Source: Shewanella canadensis (GTDB lineage Bacteria; Pseudomonadota; Gammaproteobacteria; Enterobacterales; Shewanellaceae). Taken from it: a stretch of DNA of 64,000 nt. The number at the start of each line of letters is the position of its first letter. Position 1 is the first letter of the stretch. Location of the stretch: positions 1-64,000 of the forward strand of contig NZ_RXNU01000007.1 of the NCBI RefSeq assembly GCF_003966225.1. The letters run 5' to 3'. Shown piece by piece: positions 8,405 to 17,717 of this stretch. The notes under the pieces are model-generated. The model did not search any database, had not been told where the DNA came from, and saw nothing but the letters and a program-made list of their open reading frames with translations. Both the position numbers and the translations under genes were made by a program.

Positions 8405-9925
8405 TTAGGCCTGCATGACACTGCGAGCGGCTGTCATACCCATCACCATACATTCAGGAATTGAGCAACTACCGAGACGACTCACACCATGAATACCACC
8501 ACACACTTCACCCGCTGCATATAAGCCAGAGATTGGTTGTCCAGTGAAGCTATCTTTCACTTCAGCTTTAGTTGTGATCTGTACACCACCTTGACAGTAA
8601 TGCACTTTTGGCCACAAACGAACGACGGTGAACGGTGCTTCGATGAACTTGTCCTTCGCCTTAGTCATGTTCTTGCCAAACTGCTTATCATCACCAGATT
8701 TAACGTAGCTGTTGTACTCTTCGATCTGCGCCTTTAGTGGCTTCAGTGGCACTTCGAAATGCTTAGCCAGCTCTTCGATTGTGTCGAACTTCCAACCTAC
8801 GTTGTATTTGATCACTTTCTTAGTATTAGGATGCTTCTTCGAATCCTTATAGCTGGTGATCAAGATTGGAGGTAACGCCTCACCTTTCTCATCACGACAG
8901 CTTAACTCGGCATCGGCGCGCGTCTTACGGTCGGCAATTTCATTCATGAAACGCTTACCAGTTAGACGGTGGATCGCCAATGAATGAGGGAAGTTATAGA
9001 TAGTGTAGTTAGACACATAACCAAAACCACCTTCATCAGGTGATGCCCAAGGGCCAGATTGGATATGAGCCAAATGTACAGGGATTGCACCGAGACGGAA
9101 CATCTCGTACATACCTTCACCAGTCGCACCAGGTGCGTTGGTACAACCTACTTCAGCGGTCAGAGTTGGATCTTGCGCCATACGCAGGTTGATGTTCTGT
9201 GCAAAACCACCAGTAGCCATAATCACACCGCGTTTGGCGCGGATATGACTTATTTTACCTGGCTGGTCTTCACCAAAATGATAGTTTTCACGCATTTTAA
9301 CGCCAACAATCTCGCCCTTATCACCCACTAAGAAACCTTCAAACTTAGCGCGGTTATGGGTATGAACGCCAAGTTTACGGCATTCGTTTAATAGTGGCTG
9401 AGTGATTCCTGCGCCGCAGCTCACTGTAGTTTGGTAAGTACGAGCTACCGAATGACCACCTAATTGTTGTAGGTATGGGTGGAATTCAGAGCCAGCATCC
9501 ATAGTCATCTGCAGTGCTTCACCAGCATGCTCTGCAACGTGACGTAGTAGCGCTTCATCGGCAACACCACGACCAGACTTCATCTGATCAGCAACCATTC
9601 TTTCTACAGAGTCTTGTACACCCTCTGTTTTTTGCATAGGAGTACCAGGAGCAGCAAACAAGCCACCATTGATGGCTGAGTTGCCACCAAAGTAAGACAT
9701 TTTCTCGAAGATATGAACGTCTTTAGCACCTTTTCGCGAGGCTTCGATTGCTGCGGCTAAACCGGCAAAACCAGAACCAATAATTAGGACTTCAACCTCT
9801 TTGTCCCATTTTACTCCGTCCGCTTTCTCAGAAATGGCCATCGCTGGCGCTGCTATAGCAACACCCGCAGCAGCTCCCATTCCTTTAATGAAATTGCGGC
9901 GTCCAAGCAGATTTGCATCTTTCAT
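8405..9925 (-). CDS. Periplasmic flavoprotein reductase (fumarate-reductase/flavocytochrome c family)
   Basis: 506 residues. A Tat signal (RRNFIKG at 9-15) is followed by the FAD-binding GSGFAG at 50-55. Residues matching the FccA active site are visible: H287, R333 (the presumed proton donor, in NEIADRKTRAD), H442 in HYCQGG and R483 in GVSRLG. The family reduces double bonds of fumarate, urocanate, methacrylate or acrylate. The substrate pocket HIQSGPW differs from the fumarate enzyme, so the acceptor is unknown. A two-gene flavoprotein plus tetraheme layout is described for the Geobacter methacrylate reductase. A neighbouring divergent LysR gene probably regulates it. Confidence 0.88.
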   Translation of the reverse strand: MKDANLLGRRNFIKGMGAAAGVAIAAPAMAISEKADGVKWDKEVEVLIIGSGFAGLAAAIEASRKGAKDVHIFEKMSYFGGNSAINGGLFAAPGTPMQKTEGVQDSVERMVADQMKSGRGVADEALLRHVAEHAGEALQMTMDAGSEFHPYLQQLGGHSVARTYQTTVSCGAGITQPLLNECRKLGVHTHNRAKFEGFLVGDKGEIVGVKMRENYHFGEDQPGKISHIRAKRGVIMATGGFAQNINLRMAQDPTLTAEVGCTNAPGATGEGMYEMFRLGAIPVHLAHIQSGPWASPDEGGFGYVSNYTIYNFPHSLAIHRLTGKRFMNEIADRKTRADAELSCRDEKGEALPPILITSYKDSKKHPNTKKVIKYNVGWKFDTIEELAKHFEVPLKPLKAQIEEYNSYVKSGDDKQFGKNMTKAKDKFIEAPFTVVRLWPKVHYCQGGVQITTKAEVKDSFTGQPISGLYAAGEVCGGIHGVSRLGSCSIPECMVMGMTAARSVMQA

Positions 9926-9973
9926 CTGTCATCACCTTTATTTTGTTTTAATCGACACAGTGATCATAAAGAT

Positions 9974-9990
9974 GGAATGAGTTCCAAAAC
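9974..9990. promoter_or_regulatory. Operator-like repeat near the flavoprotein start
   Basis: GGAA-TGAG-TTCC is a small palindrome followed by AAAA. The 12 bases TGAGTTCCAAAA are identical to those at 10093-10104. It lies about 50 bases before the flavoprotein start and is a candidate LysR site. Confidence 0.5.
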
Positions 9991-10084
9991 GAGAGTTACA
10001 AAACATTACATTCAAAACACTTTGATAACATGTTGAAAACTAAGCCTAGGTTCAAATTCGTTTAAAATTACAACTTTAGAGGTA

Positions 10085-10104
10085 TTTTGGACTGAGTTCC
10101 AAAA
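10085..10104. promoter_or_regulatory. Operator-like palindrome upstream of the LysR gene
   Basis: TTTTGGA-CTGAGT-TCCAAAA, a perfect 7-bp inverted repeat with a 6-base centre. It shares TGAGTTCCAAAA with the site at 9974-9990. Both lie in the 268-base divergent region between the reductase and its LysR gene. Confidence 0.6.
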
Positions 10105-10193
10105 GCAGATAAAAAGCTAGAAAGGTAAGGAAAACCAAGCGTAGGCCACGTCCTGATGTTAGTGTGATGAGATAAAAACCGGAATAAGTATGT

Positions 10194-11111
10194 ATGGAAC
10201 TAGAAGATATTTACCGACAGGACCTCAGTTTGCTTATCGCATTACAGATCCTGGTTGAAGAGTGCAGTGTTACTCGAGCCGCTAAGCGATTACATCTGAG
10301 CCAGTCTGCCACCAGCAGAATTCTGGCTCGTCTGCGTGAAATGCTCAATGACCCACTTTTTTCCCGCGTTGGACAGAGGTTAGTTCCCACTCAATTTGCC
10401 CTCGATTGCTATCAACAACTACAGCAACCCACAGGCCAGTTAATTGAGATGCTTACGCCTAAGGTGTTTGTGCCTGAAGCCTGTAAACAAAAATTCACCA
10501 TCGCCGCTACCGACTATGCGATGCAGGCCTTGGTGCCTTTTATATTGCCTGATATCTATCGTAAGGCACCCAATATTCAGCTTGAAATTATCCCGGTTCA
10601 ACACAAAGAGATGCAATCACAGCTCAGCGCCCAAGGAGCCGATATGGCGATCTGCCGAGCCATTGGACAAACATTACAGCTCAATCAAGAGTTTCTGGGA
10701 AAGGTGGGGGTGAGTTGCCTGCTGTCGCCGGCACACCCCTTAGCGAACAGCGAATTAACGTTAGAAGATTATCTGCACTATCCCCATGCGACTATCGCGA
10801 TCAGTGATGGGGTGAAGGCGCTACTGGATGCAGCTATTTCCGGTCATCAAGCTCCTACGGAACGGCTAAGAACGTCGCACCTCGATAGTGCCTTGGCATT
10901 GCTTCCCTTCCATGAGCTACTAATCATACTACCGGCAGGAATGGCTCAGCTGGCGGCAAGCAAACATAGACTGAGAGTTAAACCGCTTCCGTTTGAGATC
11001 CCCGCACTGGATTATAATCTTTTTTGGCATTCCAGATGCGAGTTAGACAAGGGTCAGCAGTGGCTTAGAAAAGAGGTAGCCACTGCGACACAAAGATTAC
11101 TCGCTGATTAA
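10194..11111 (+). CDS. LysR-family regulator, probably of the split flavocytochrome
   Basis: 305 residues. The winged helix QILVEECSVTRAAKRLHLSQSATSRILARLR (about 19-49) and the NodD/LeuO-like N-terminus (DLSLLIALQILVEE) place it in that LysR subgroup. It is transcribed away from the flavoprotein gene with two shared operator-like repeats between them, the classic arrangement for a LysR protein controlling its divergent neighbour. It overlaps the convergent acuI-like gene by four bases. Confidence 0.88.
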   Translation: MELEDIYRQDLSLLIALQILVEECSVTRAAKRLHLSQSATSRILARLREMLNDPLFSRVGQRLVPTQFALDCYQQLQQPTGQLIEMLTPKVFVPEACKQKFTIAATDYAMQALVPFILPDIYRKAPNIQLEIIPVQHKEMQSQLSAQGADMAICRAIGQTLQLNQEFLGKVGVSCLLSPAHPLANSELTLEDYLHYPHATIAISDGVKALLDAAISGHQAPTERLRTSHLDSALALLPFHELLIILPAGMAQLAASKHRLRVKPLPFEIPALDYNLFWHSRCELDKGQQWLRKEVATATQRLLAD

Positions 11112-12088
11112 AGTTTAACGAGTACTCTACCGGTGACTTTCCCTTTAACTATCTTATCGGCGAACTCAGGAACTTGATCCAGGCTGATTGTTTGCCCCGC
11201 TTGCTGATAGTAGCTGTCAGGTAACAGTTCAAGCACTTGCTCCCATGCCGCCTGGCGCTTTTCAAATGGACATGACACGGAGTCGACGCCCAGCAAGCTG
11301 ACACCACGTAGAATAAATGGCATCACAGTAGTTGGCAGTGCAAATCCTCCAGCCAAACCACATATCGCCGCCGCGCCGCCATACTGCATCTGCGCCAATG
11401 CTGTCGCTAATACCTTATTACCGACGGTATCGACGATACCTGCCCAGCGCTGCTTCTCCAGTGGTCTTGCATCTTGCTCGAGCTCACTACGCTCCATCAC
11501 TTCACTGGCACCAAGAGAGCGAAGAAGATCGGCATTCTCTTCGGCGCGGCCTGTACTGGCCACGACCTTATAACCCAGGCGTGATAACAGGGTGACAGCG
11601 ACTGAACCTACGCCGCCACTCGCTCCCGTCACTAAGATATCACCCGACTCAGGTTTAATATTGGCATTTTGAAGTGCTTGCACGCAAAGCATAGCCGTGA
11701 GACCTGCAGTACCTATCATCATGGCTTTGTCGGCATCACAAGTTTCCGGCATAGGCACCAACCAGTCAGCGTTGACGCGTGCCTTTTCAGCCATGCCACC
11801 CCAGTGATTTTCGCCTACGCCCCATCCGGTCAGGATGACTTTATCACCCGCCTTATAGCGTGGGTCTGCAGACTCACTGACAACACCGGCGAAATCGATA
11901 CCCGGTACCATAGGGAAATTGCGGATAATGCGTCCGGCCCCGGTCACCGCTAAACCATCTTTATAGTTCAACGATGAACAAGCCACATCGACTAACACCT
12001 CACCCTCAGGCAAGTCAGTCTCTGGAAGTTGACAAATATTAGCTAACGTAACCCTATCTTCTTGTGTTAATACCAGTGCTTTGAACAT
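11108..12088 (-). CDS. acuI: Acrylyl-CoA reductase AcuI/YhdH (MDR superfamily)
   Basis: 326-residue zinc-free medium-chain reductase of the YhdH/YhfP family (usual length about 324). It opens MFKALVLTQED, has GASGGVGSVAV for NADPH binding at about 155-165 and ends KVTGRVLVKL. E. coli YhdH and Rhodobacter/Ruegeria AcuI reduce acrylyl-CoA to propionyl-CoA with NADPH, which detoxifies acrylate. I start at the ATG at 12088; the upstream 34 residues of the longer frame are not conserved-looking. Its position next to a possible acrylate-type reductase is suggestive, not proof. Confidence 0.88.
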   Translation of the reverse strand: MFKALVLTQEDRVTLANICQLPETDLPEGEVLVDVACSSLNYKDGLAVTGAGRIIRNFPMVPGIDFAGVVSESADPRYKAGDKVILTGWGVGENHWGGMAEKARVNADWLVPMPETCDADKAMMIGTAGLTAMLCVQALQNANIKPESGDILVTGASGGVGSVAVTLLSRLGYKVVASTGRAEENADLLRSLGASEVMERSELEQDARPLEKQRWAGIVDTVGNKVLATALAQMQYGGAAAICGLAGGFALPTTVMPFILRGVSLLGVDSVSCPFEKRQAAWEQVLELLPDSYYQQAGQTISLDQVPEFADKIVKGKVTGRVLVKL

Positions 12089-12261
12089 GTTGGACGCCTC
12101 TGAAATTATGAGCTTTAAAGCATAGTGGAAAATACTACATGACTGAACTGCATATTTTGCATAAATACAATGCACCAAACACATTACCATTCTTCGTTTG
12201 ACAAGAATCCACTATTAATCACGGAATCGATAGCATGAGACTTCAAACGGCAAACCCACGA

Positions 12262-14058
12262 TTAGCTTTTCAACCCGAGTCGCTTAAGCTTCCTATATAG
12301 GGTGTTTCGACTCACCCCCAAATGCTTAGCACACTGGCTCACATTACCTTCAAAACGCCGATAAGCGGCGACGACATTAGCATCCACGGTATCACTCAGC
12401 TCCATAGGTTCTGACTCGGTAGGAGGAATGGCTTTTCCATCCATCAACTGCATTTGCAACTCATCGGGTAGAGCAGACCAGTTAAGTTCGCTTTCACCTT
12501 CAGCCATGATACTGGCAACCTGCATAAAATTATCAAGCTCTCTGAGGTTTCCCGGCCATTGATAGTGACATAGCTGGTTCAACAAGCGGCCACATAAAGC
12601 CTGCTCACGCGCCTTATGCTTGTTATGTAGTTTCTGAATGATGCGTTCAATATCACTGCGGTGTCTCAAGGGAGGTAAGCGGATCTGTAATCCATTGAGT
12701 CGATAGTAGAGATCTTGCCTGAACAGGCCATCGGCGACCCGCTGTTTCAGATCGGTATGTGTCGCTCCTATCACCTGAATATCGACTTTATAAACATTAT
12801 TACTGCCAACCGGGATCACCTCACGCTCTTGCAGAACCCGTAATAACCGACTCTGAGCGCCCAGAGACATCTCTCCAATTTCATCCAGAAACAGGAAGCC
12901 GCCATCAGCCTGACGAATCTTGCCTATATAACCGGCGCGATTAGCACCGGTGAAGGCGCCTGAGTGATAGCCAAATAACTCAGACTCAACCAGGTTATCG
13001 GGTAAGGCCGCACAATTGACCGCAACAATAGGCTGTTCTCTTCGTTGGCTCTGGGCATGTAACTGTTTAACAAATTGATCTTTTCCTACGCCGGTTTCCC
13101 CAGTGATTAGCAGGGGGATATTTTTACTCAACACTTTATTGGCATGTTGCCAGGCCCGCTCTAACTTAGGTTCGCGAAACTTTACACCCAACTGGCTCAC
13201 CGGCCTATTTGAACGAGCTCTGCTTTGTACCACACCTATACGAGCCGGCTTTAGTGGCTGAGTCTGCAGATGCAGGTTTTCATGCTGCTGTATTCGTTCA
13301 TTGTGGTTCCAGTCCCGCCCCAGATGTTGATCTATGGCATCACCGACTTTTGCCGAACCCAGCAACTGCTTTGCCATAGGGTTACAACCCAGTATTTTCC
13401 CATCAGTATCTGCAACTAAAATGCCCTGCCACCCCGAATTAATGAGAGAGGATTGTGACGCAAGGTTAATACGGTAGTGGCTATCGGGGAGGTGACACAA
13501 GAGTGCCGTTTCCACCTGCTGGGCCAAGCTGGAGACTAAGAGTAAGGTTTGCTGAGTGTGCCTTTGCTGCTCACTGGTAATATCGATGGCCGCTATCATC
13601 TCACCGGAAGGTGAAAATATCGGACACGCAGTACAACTCATAAATCTATGCTGTCGTATGAAGTGCTGGTCGCCGACCACTGAAACCGCCTGTCTGGCAG
13701 TCAATGCCGTACCTATCGCATTGGTTCCCTTATGCTCCTCTTGCCAGTTAACCCCGATGTCGAGCGCCACATTAGCCAGCCTGTCAGAGTATTTATCCAC
13801 TCCCCAATGAGATAAGACATAGCCCTCTCTGTCAGACAAGATCAGCCGACTGCTTGTATGAGCCATTAACTGATTAAACAGGGGTAAGGCATGGCTCTGA
13901 ACCAAGTCTATTAACTGGCCATGCTGCTCGTGCTTTTGCCGAATGGCCGATGAATTCAGACGAAGCTCTTCAGGTGGTTGAAATTCAGATAAACCTGCGC
14001 CCACACTTCGCTGCCATGAGTCAGATAACCAATGTTGTAATTGCAGTTTAGATGCCAT
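12262..14058 (-). CDS. Sigma-54-dependent activator, AcoR-like (GAF-PAS-AAA+-Fis)
   Basis: 598 residues. An N-terminal GAF-like sensor (about 60-190), a short PAS-like segment (GWQGILVADTDGKILGCN, about 209-226), then the AAA+ domain with Walker A GETGVGKD at 320-327 and the sigma-54 contact loop GAFTGA at 367-372. It ends in a Fis-type helix-turn-helix (NVSQCAKHLGVSRNTLYRKLKRL). AcoR-type proteins sense aldehydes, acetoin or alcohols and switch on dehydrogenase genes. Start: the ATG at 14058; a GTG at 14079 is also possible. Divergent from the aldehyde dehydrogenase it most likely activates. Confidence 0.9.
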   Translation of the reverse strand: MASKLQLQHWLSDSWQRSVGAGLSEFQPPEELRLNSSAIRQKHEQHGQLIDLVQSHALPLFNQLMAHTSSRLILSDREGYVLSHWGVDKYSDRLANVALDIGVNWQEEHKGTNAIGTALTARQAVSVVGDQHFIRQHRFMSCTACPIFSPSGEMIAAIDITSEQQRHTQQTLLLVSSLAQQVETALLCHLPDSHYRINLASQSSLINSGWQGILVADTDGKILGCNPMAKQLLGSAKVGDAIDQHLGRDWNHNERIQQHENLHLQTQPLKPARIGVVQSRARSNRPVSQLGVKFREPKLERAWQHANKVLSKNIPLLITGETGVGKDQFVKQLHAQSQRREQPIVAVNCAALPDNLVESELFGYHSGAFTGANRAGYIGKIRQADGGFLFLDEIGEMSLGAQSRLLRVLQEREVIPVGSNNVYKVDIQVIGATHTDLKQRVADGLFRQDLYYRLNGLQIRLPPLRHRSDIERIIQKLHNKHKAREQALCGRLLNQLCHYQWPGNLRELDNFMQVASIMAEGESELNWSALPDELQMQLMDGKAIPPTESEPMELSDTVDANVVAAYRRFEGNVSQCAKHLGVSRNTLYRKLKRLGLKS

Positions 14059-14075
14059 AGCAGTGTTCCATTGTG

Positions 14076-14110
14076 GCACACCTCAGGTGTGCATTTTTAT
14101 CACAGTGTGA
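14076..14110. promoter_or_regulatory. Putative enhancer sites for the sigma-54 activator
   Basis: Two adjacent palindromes: GCACACCT-C-AGGTGTGC (14076-14092), a perfect 8-bp inverted repeat, and TCACA-G-TGTGA (14100-14110). They lie about 105-150 bases upstream of the -24/-12 promoter, a normal enhancer distance, and at the 5' end of the activator gene, where they could also mediate autoregulation. Confidence 0.6.
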
Positions 14111-14214
14111 CCTCTGAGCTCATACCGACTATTGATGGCCCACACACATTCGAAAAAGCAAAATTAGCGTTTCATCATACTGTTAGCCATAAAAATCTAC
14201 AACTCCTACCAATT

Positions 14215-14229
14215 TGGCCCACTACTTGC
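14215..14229 (+). promoter_or_regulatory. Sigma-54 (-24/-12) promoter of the aldehyde dehydrogenase
   Basis: TGGCCCACTACTTGC matches the consensus TGGCAC-N5-TTGC with the correct spacing between the GG and GC pairs. Transcription should start near 14241, leaving a leader of about 120 bases. The divergent sigma-54 activator supports this call. Confidence 0.75.
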
Positions 14230-14362
14230 GATATCGGCTCCGATAGTGATGCGATAACAGTGCCCATGCAGACTGTTATAGAGCAGCTAATATTAAGGGC
14301 GTTTAGCTCCACAAGTAGAACAATAACAAGATCGATCAACAAGACAAAAAAGGAATTCAATC

Positions 14363-15883
14363 ATGATCTATGCACAACCAGGCACCTCTGACGCACTCGT
14401 CAATTTTAAAGCCCAATACGCCAACTTTATCGGTGGTGAATGGATAGCTCCTGTCGGTGGCAAGTACTTTGACAATAGCTCTCCGGTTAACGGGCAGACG
14501 TTTTGCCAAATTCCTCGCTCCGATGAACGCGATATCGAACTCGCGTTGGACGCCGCACATGCCGCCCGGGAGTCTTGGGGATTAACATCGGTAACCGAGC
14601 GTTCTAACCTATTACTGAGAATTGCCGATAGGGTCGAGCAAAATTTAGAGTACCTCGCTGTCGCAGAGTGTTGGGAAAATGGTAAGGCGGTACGTGAAAC
14701 CATTAATGCCGATCTGCCCCTGTTCGTAGACCACTTCAGGTATTTCGCCGGTTGTATCCGAGCCCAGGAGGGAAGCGCTGCCGATATCGACTCGAATACC
14801 GTTAGCTACCATTTCCCGGAGCCTCTGGGCGTCGTTGGTCAGATCATTCCATGGAACTTTCCACTCTTGATGGCAGCCTGGAAAATTGCTCCGGCACTTG
14901 CGGCAGGAAATTGCGTCGTACTCAAACCCGCCGAGCAGACCCCTGTTTCTATCCTGGTGATGCTGGAACTGATTGAAGACCTGCTACCACCAGGAATACT
15001 TAATGTGGTCAATGGCTTTGGCGCCGAGGCGGGACAAGCACTGGCCACCAGCAAACGAATTGCAAAACTTGCGTTCACCGGTTCGACCGAAATTGGTCAC
15101 CACATTCTGAAGTGTGCCGCTGAGTCATTAATTCCTTCAACCGTCGAGTTAGGTGGAAAATCTCCCAACGTTTACTTTGCCGATGTGATGGATCATGAAG
15201 ACGAATACCTAAGCAAAGCGATTGAGGGCATGTTGTTAGCCTTCTTTAACCAAGGGGAAGTCTGTACCTGCCCATCCCGAGTGTTGATCCACGAATCGAT
15301 CTACGAACCGTTTATGGCGAAAGTTATCGAACGAGCCAAAGCCATCAAGCAGGGCAATCCATTAGATACCGATACTCAAGTTGGTGCTCAGGCATCCATG
15401 GAGCAATTCGATAAGATACTCAGCTACCTGCAGATAGGTAAAGATGAGGGTGCTCAGGTGCTACTCGGTGGGAATATGTGCAAGTTAGAGGGAGACCAGA
15501 GTAGTGGATACTATATCGAGCCCACCATACTAAAAGGCACGAACGATATGCGTATCTTCCAGGAGGAGATCTTTGGCCCCGTTATCTCGGTCACCACCTT
15601 TAAAGATGAAGCCGAAGCCTTGGCTATCGCCAATGATACCGAGTACGGCTTAGGTGCTGGTGTTTGGACTCGCGATATGAACAAGGCGCAGCGCATGGGA
15701 CGCGGCATTCAAGCCGGACGCGTTTGGATTAACTGCTATCACGCCTACCCTGCTCATGCTGCATTTGGTGGCTATAAAAAGTCAGGGATCGGCCGTGAGA
15801 CTCATAAGATGATGCTAGATCATTACCAGAATACCAAGAACCTCTTGGTCAGTTACGATATTAACCCTCTGGGGTTCTTCTAA
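14363..15883 (+). CDS. exaC: NAD-dependent aldehyde dehydrogenase (ExaC/AldB type)
   Basis: 506 residues, the usual length for acetaldehyde dehydrogenases AldB/AcoD/Exa[11 protein letters not shown] (161-170) binds the cofactor, FTGSTEIG (238-245) follows, the general base is E262 in VELGGKSPN and the catalytic cysteine is C301 in [12 protein letters not shown] good ribosome site (AAGGAA) lies eight bases before the ATG. It oxidises short aldehydes to acids in the cytoplasm. A sigma-54 promoter and a divergent AcoR-like activator indicate induction by the aldehyde or its alcohol/diol precursor. The exact substrate is not visible. Confidence 0.9.
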   Translation: MIYAQPGTSDALVNFKAQYANFIGGEWIAPVGGKYFDNSSPVNGQTFCQIPRSDERDIELALDAAHAARESWGLTSVTERSNLLLRIADRVEQNLEYLAVAECWENGKAVRETINADLPLFVDHFRYFAGCIRAQEGSAADIDSNTVSYHFPEPLGVVGQIIPWNFPLLMAAWKIAPALAAGNCVVLKPAEQTPVSILVMLELIEDLLPPGILNVVNGFGAEAGQALATSKRIAKLAFTGSTEIGHHILKCAAESLIPSTVELGGKSPNVYFADVMDHEDEYLSKAIEGMLLAFFNQGEVCTCPSRVLIHESIYEPFMAKVIERAKAIKQGNPLDTDTQVGAQASMEQFDKILSYLQIGKDEGAQVLLGGNMCKLEGDQSSGYYIEPTILKGTNDMRIFQEEIFGPVISVTTFKDEAEALAIANDTEYGLGAGVWTRDMNKAQRMGRGIQAGRVWINCYHAYPAHAAFGGYKKSGIGRETHKMMLDHYQNTKNLLVSYDINPLGFF

Positions 15884-15916
15884 AAACCAAGAAATATCGA
15901 TAAAGTAAAATATCCA

Positions 15917-15942
15917 CAGTCATGCCCTCGCGGGTATGACTG
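15917..15942 (+). terminator. Hairpin after the aldehyde dehydrogenase
   Basis: CAGTCATGCCC-TCGC-GGGTATGACTG, 11-bp arms with one mismatch, 34 bases after the stop codon. There is no real T run behind it, so it may terminate weakly or only stabilise the mRNA end. Confidence 0.45.
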
Positions 15943-15979
15943 CTTATATCGATGGGTATTACACCCTATATCCAGCCAC

Positions 15980-15993
15980 TTAATGAATATCAA
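15980..15993. promoter_or_regulatory. FNR/EtrA-like site upstream of yjjI
   Basis: TTAATGAATATCAA differs by one base from TTGAT-N4-ATCAA. It lies about 170 bases before the yjjI start in a 280-base region without genes. Anaerobic induction would suit an oxygen-sensitive glycyl-radical enzyme, but no good -10 is evident at the expected distance. Confidence 0.35.
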
Positions 15994-16163
15994 TTTCAAC
16001 AAACTAAACCCAAGATTAGTCCGGCAATATCAATCGCTCTATTAAGTGTGAACCCAAACTTCGGATTTACGTTTTGGAAATCATGTTGCGACAGTTTTTC
16101 ACTTTAGATGATGAGCCACTCGAGGTAAATTGGTAACCATAATTTTAAAGTGGATATGGCATC

Positions 16164-17717
16164 ATGACCTTGCAGGAAAAATTGGCTCAAATCATTAGCG
16201 ACCCAACGCTGTCCCCCAAGCAAAAATCGAACTACTTAGCCTTAGAAGCCGATGCAAGTTTACCTTATCTCACTATTTCAGACGCCGTCACCCAGGCCAA
16301 GAGCACAGGTATTATCTGCGATATGTTTGAGGGCAATGCCCCATTCAAACCTCGTTATGTCTTGCCCGACTACGCTAAATTTTTGCAGCAAGGATCGGAA
16401 TATCTGGAACTGCAAGCCCCTCAGGATCTGGATGAAGCACTCAACGCATTAACCATCATCTACCACCACGTTCCCTCGGTAACCAATATCCCGGTTTATC
16501 TGGGGCAGTTGGATGAGATCCTGATGCCTTTCGTTGATGGACTGGATGAAGATGTCGTCTACCGAAAAATAAAACTTTTCTGGATCATGCTCGACCGTAC
16601 GCTTCCCGACGCCTTTATGCATGTAAATATAGGGCCGAGCGACAACATCGTCTGCCGAACGATTTTAAGAGTCGATGCTGAACTGAAGCAGGTCGCACCG
16701 AACCTGACCTTTATGTACGATCCCGACATTACCCCGGATGAGTTATTGCAAGTTGCAGCGAGCAACATCTGTGAATGCAGCAAGCCTCATATCGCCAACT
16801 ACCCTATTCACAAAAGCGCTTATGACAAACAAGGCTTCGGGATTGTAAGCTGTTATAACTCGTTACCTTTAGCGGGTGGTGCCAATACCTTAGTGCGCCT
16901 CAACCTTAAAGAGGTCGCGCTTAAAGCTGACAACATCGATACCTTCTTTGCCGATACCTTGCCCCATTATTGCCAGTTAACCTATGATCTGATTGAGGCT
17001 CGTAGCAAATACCTACACGAAGAGTCACACTTCTTCAATAGTTTCCTGATCAAAGAGGGACTCATTGAAGAGCAAAGGTTTGCGCCAATGTTCGGTATTT
17101 ACGGCATGGCGGAAGCGGTAAACATATTACTGGGCAACCCGGAATTATCTGAAACAGCATTGGAGAAGCCGAGTCAGCATTACGGCCATAGCAAGATAGC
17201 GAATGAGTTAGGCCATCGAATCTCGGCCGAACTGGATAACATAGTGAAATCTACCCCAGTCACCTATGGCTACCATGGACGAGCGCTTCTTCATTCACAG
17301 GGAGGGATCAGCCTGGATATTGACGTGACGCCCGGAGTGCGGATCCCTTATGGTACCGAGCCAGACCCTATCTCCCATGTGCGGGCATTAGCCGAACATC
17401 ACCAATATTATACTTCCGGGATCAGCGATATTTTGACTATCGATGAGACGATAAAATCAAACCCCGAAGCCATGTACCAACTGTGCAAAGGGACGCTGAG
17501 CTTAGGTTTCCGTGAATTTACCGCCAATGTCGCTTCTAACGACTTAATCCGAGTCACAGGCTACATGATTAAATTATCAGATATTGCTGACTTTAAGCAG
17601 CAAGGCTCCCGTACCAATACCACAGGGTTAGGTGCAGAAGCGGCAGCCAATACCGGGATTTTAAATCGCAAACCAAGAGTCACGAGTCATGAGCAATCGC
17701 CTGTCTACGCTAAGTAA
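16164..17717 (+). CDS. yjjI: Glycyl-radical enzyme YjjI
   Basis: 517 residues against 516 in E. coli YjjI. The glycyl-radical site is visible as RVTGY with G466 and the candidate thiyl cysteine is C230 in VSCYNSLPL, fitting the usual GRE layout. The reaction of YjjI is not established as far as I know. It is oxygen-sensitive and needs activation by YjjW, whose gene overlaps its 3' end by 29 bases. The upstream aldehyde dehydrogenase on the same strand suggests a shared small-molecule pathway, but the 280-base gap and hairpin argue for a separate promoter. Confidence 0.9.
   Translation: MTLQEKLAQIISDPTLSPKQKSNYLALEADASLPYLTISDAVTQAKSTGIICDMFEGNAPFKPRYVLPDYAKFLQQGSEYLELQAPQDLDEALNALTIIYHHVPSVTNIPVYLGQLDEILMPFVDGLDEDVVYRKIKLFWIMLDRTLPDAFMHVNIGPSDNIVCRTILRVDAELKQVAPNLTFMYDPDITPDELLQVAASNICECSKPHIANYPIHKSAYDKQGFGIVSCYNSLPLAGGANTLVRLNLKEVALKADNIDTFFADTLPHYCQLTYDLIEARSKYLHEESHFFNSFLIKEGLIEEQRFAPMFGIYGMAEAVNILLGNPELSETALEKPSQHYGHSKIANELGHRISAELDNIVKSTPVTYGYHGRALLHSQGGISLDIDVTPGVRIPYGTEPDPISHVRALAEHHQYYTSGISDILTIDETIKSNPEAMYQLCKGTLSLGFREFTANVASNDLIRVTGYMIKLSDIADFKQQGSRTNTTGLGAEAAANTGILNRKPRVTSHEQSPVYAK

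Noticed and set aside
14041..14391. 116-codon plus-strand frame across the sigma-54 promoter region
   Set aside because: It spans the enhancer and -24/-12 promoter and overlaps the real starts of both flanking genes.
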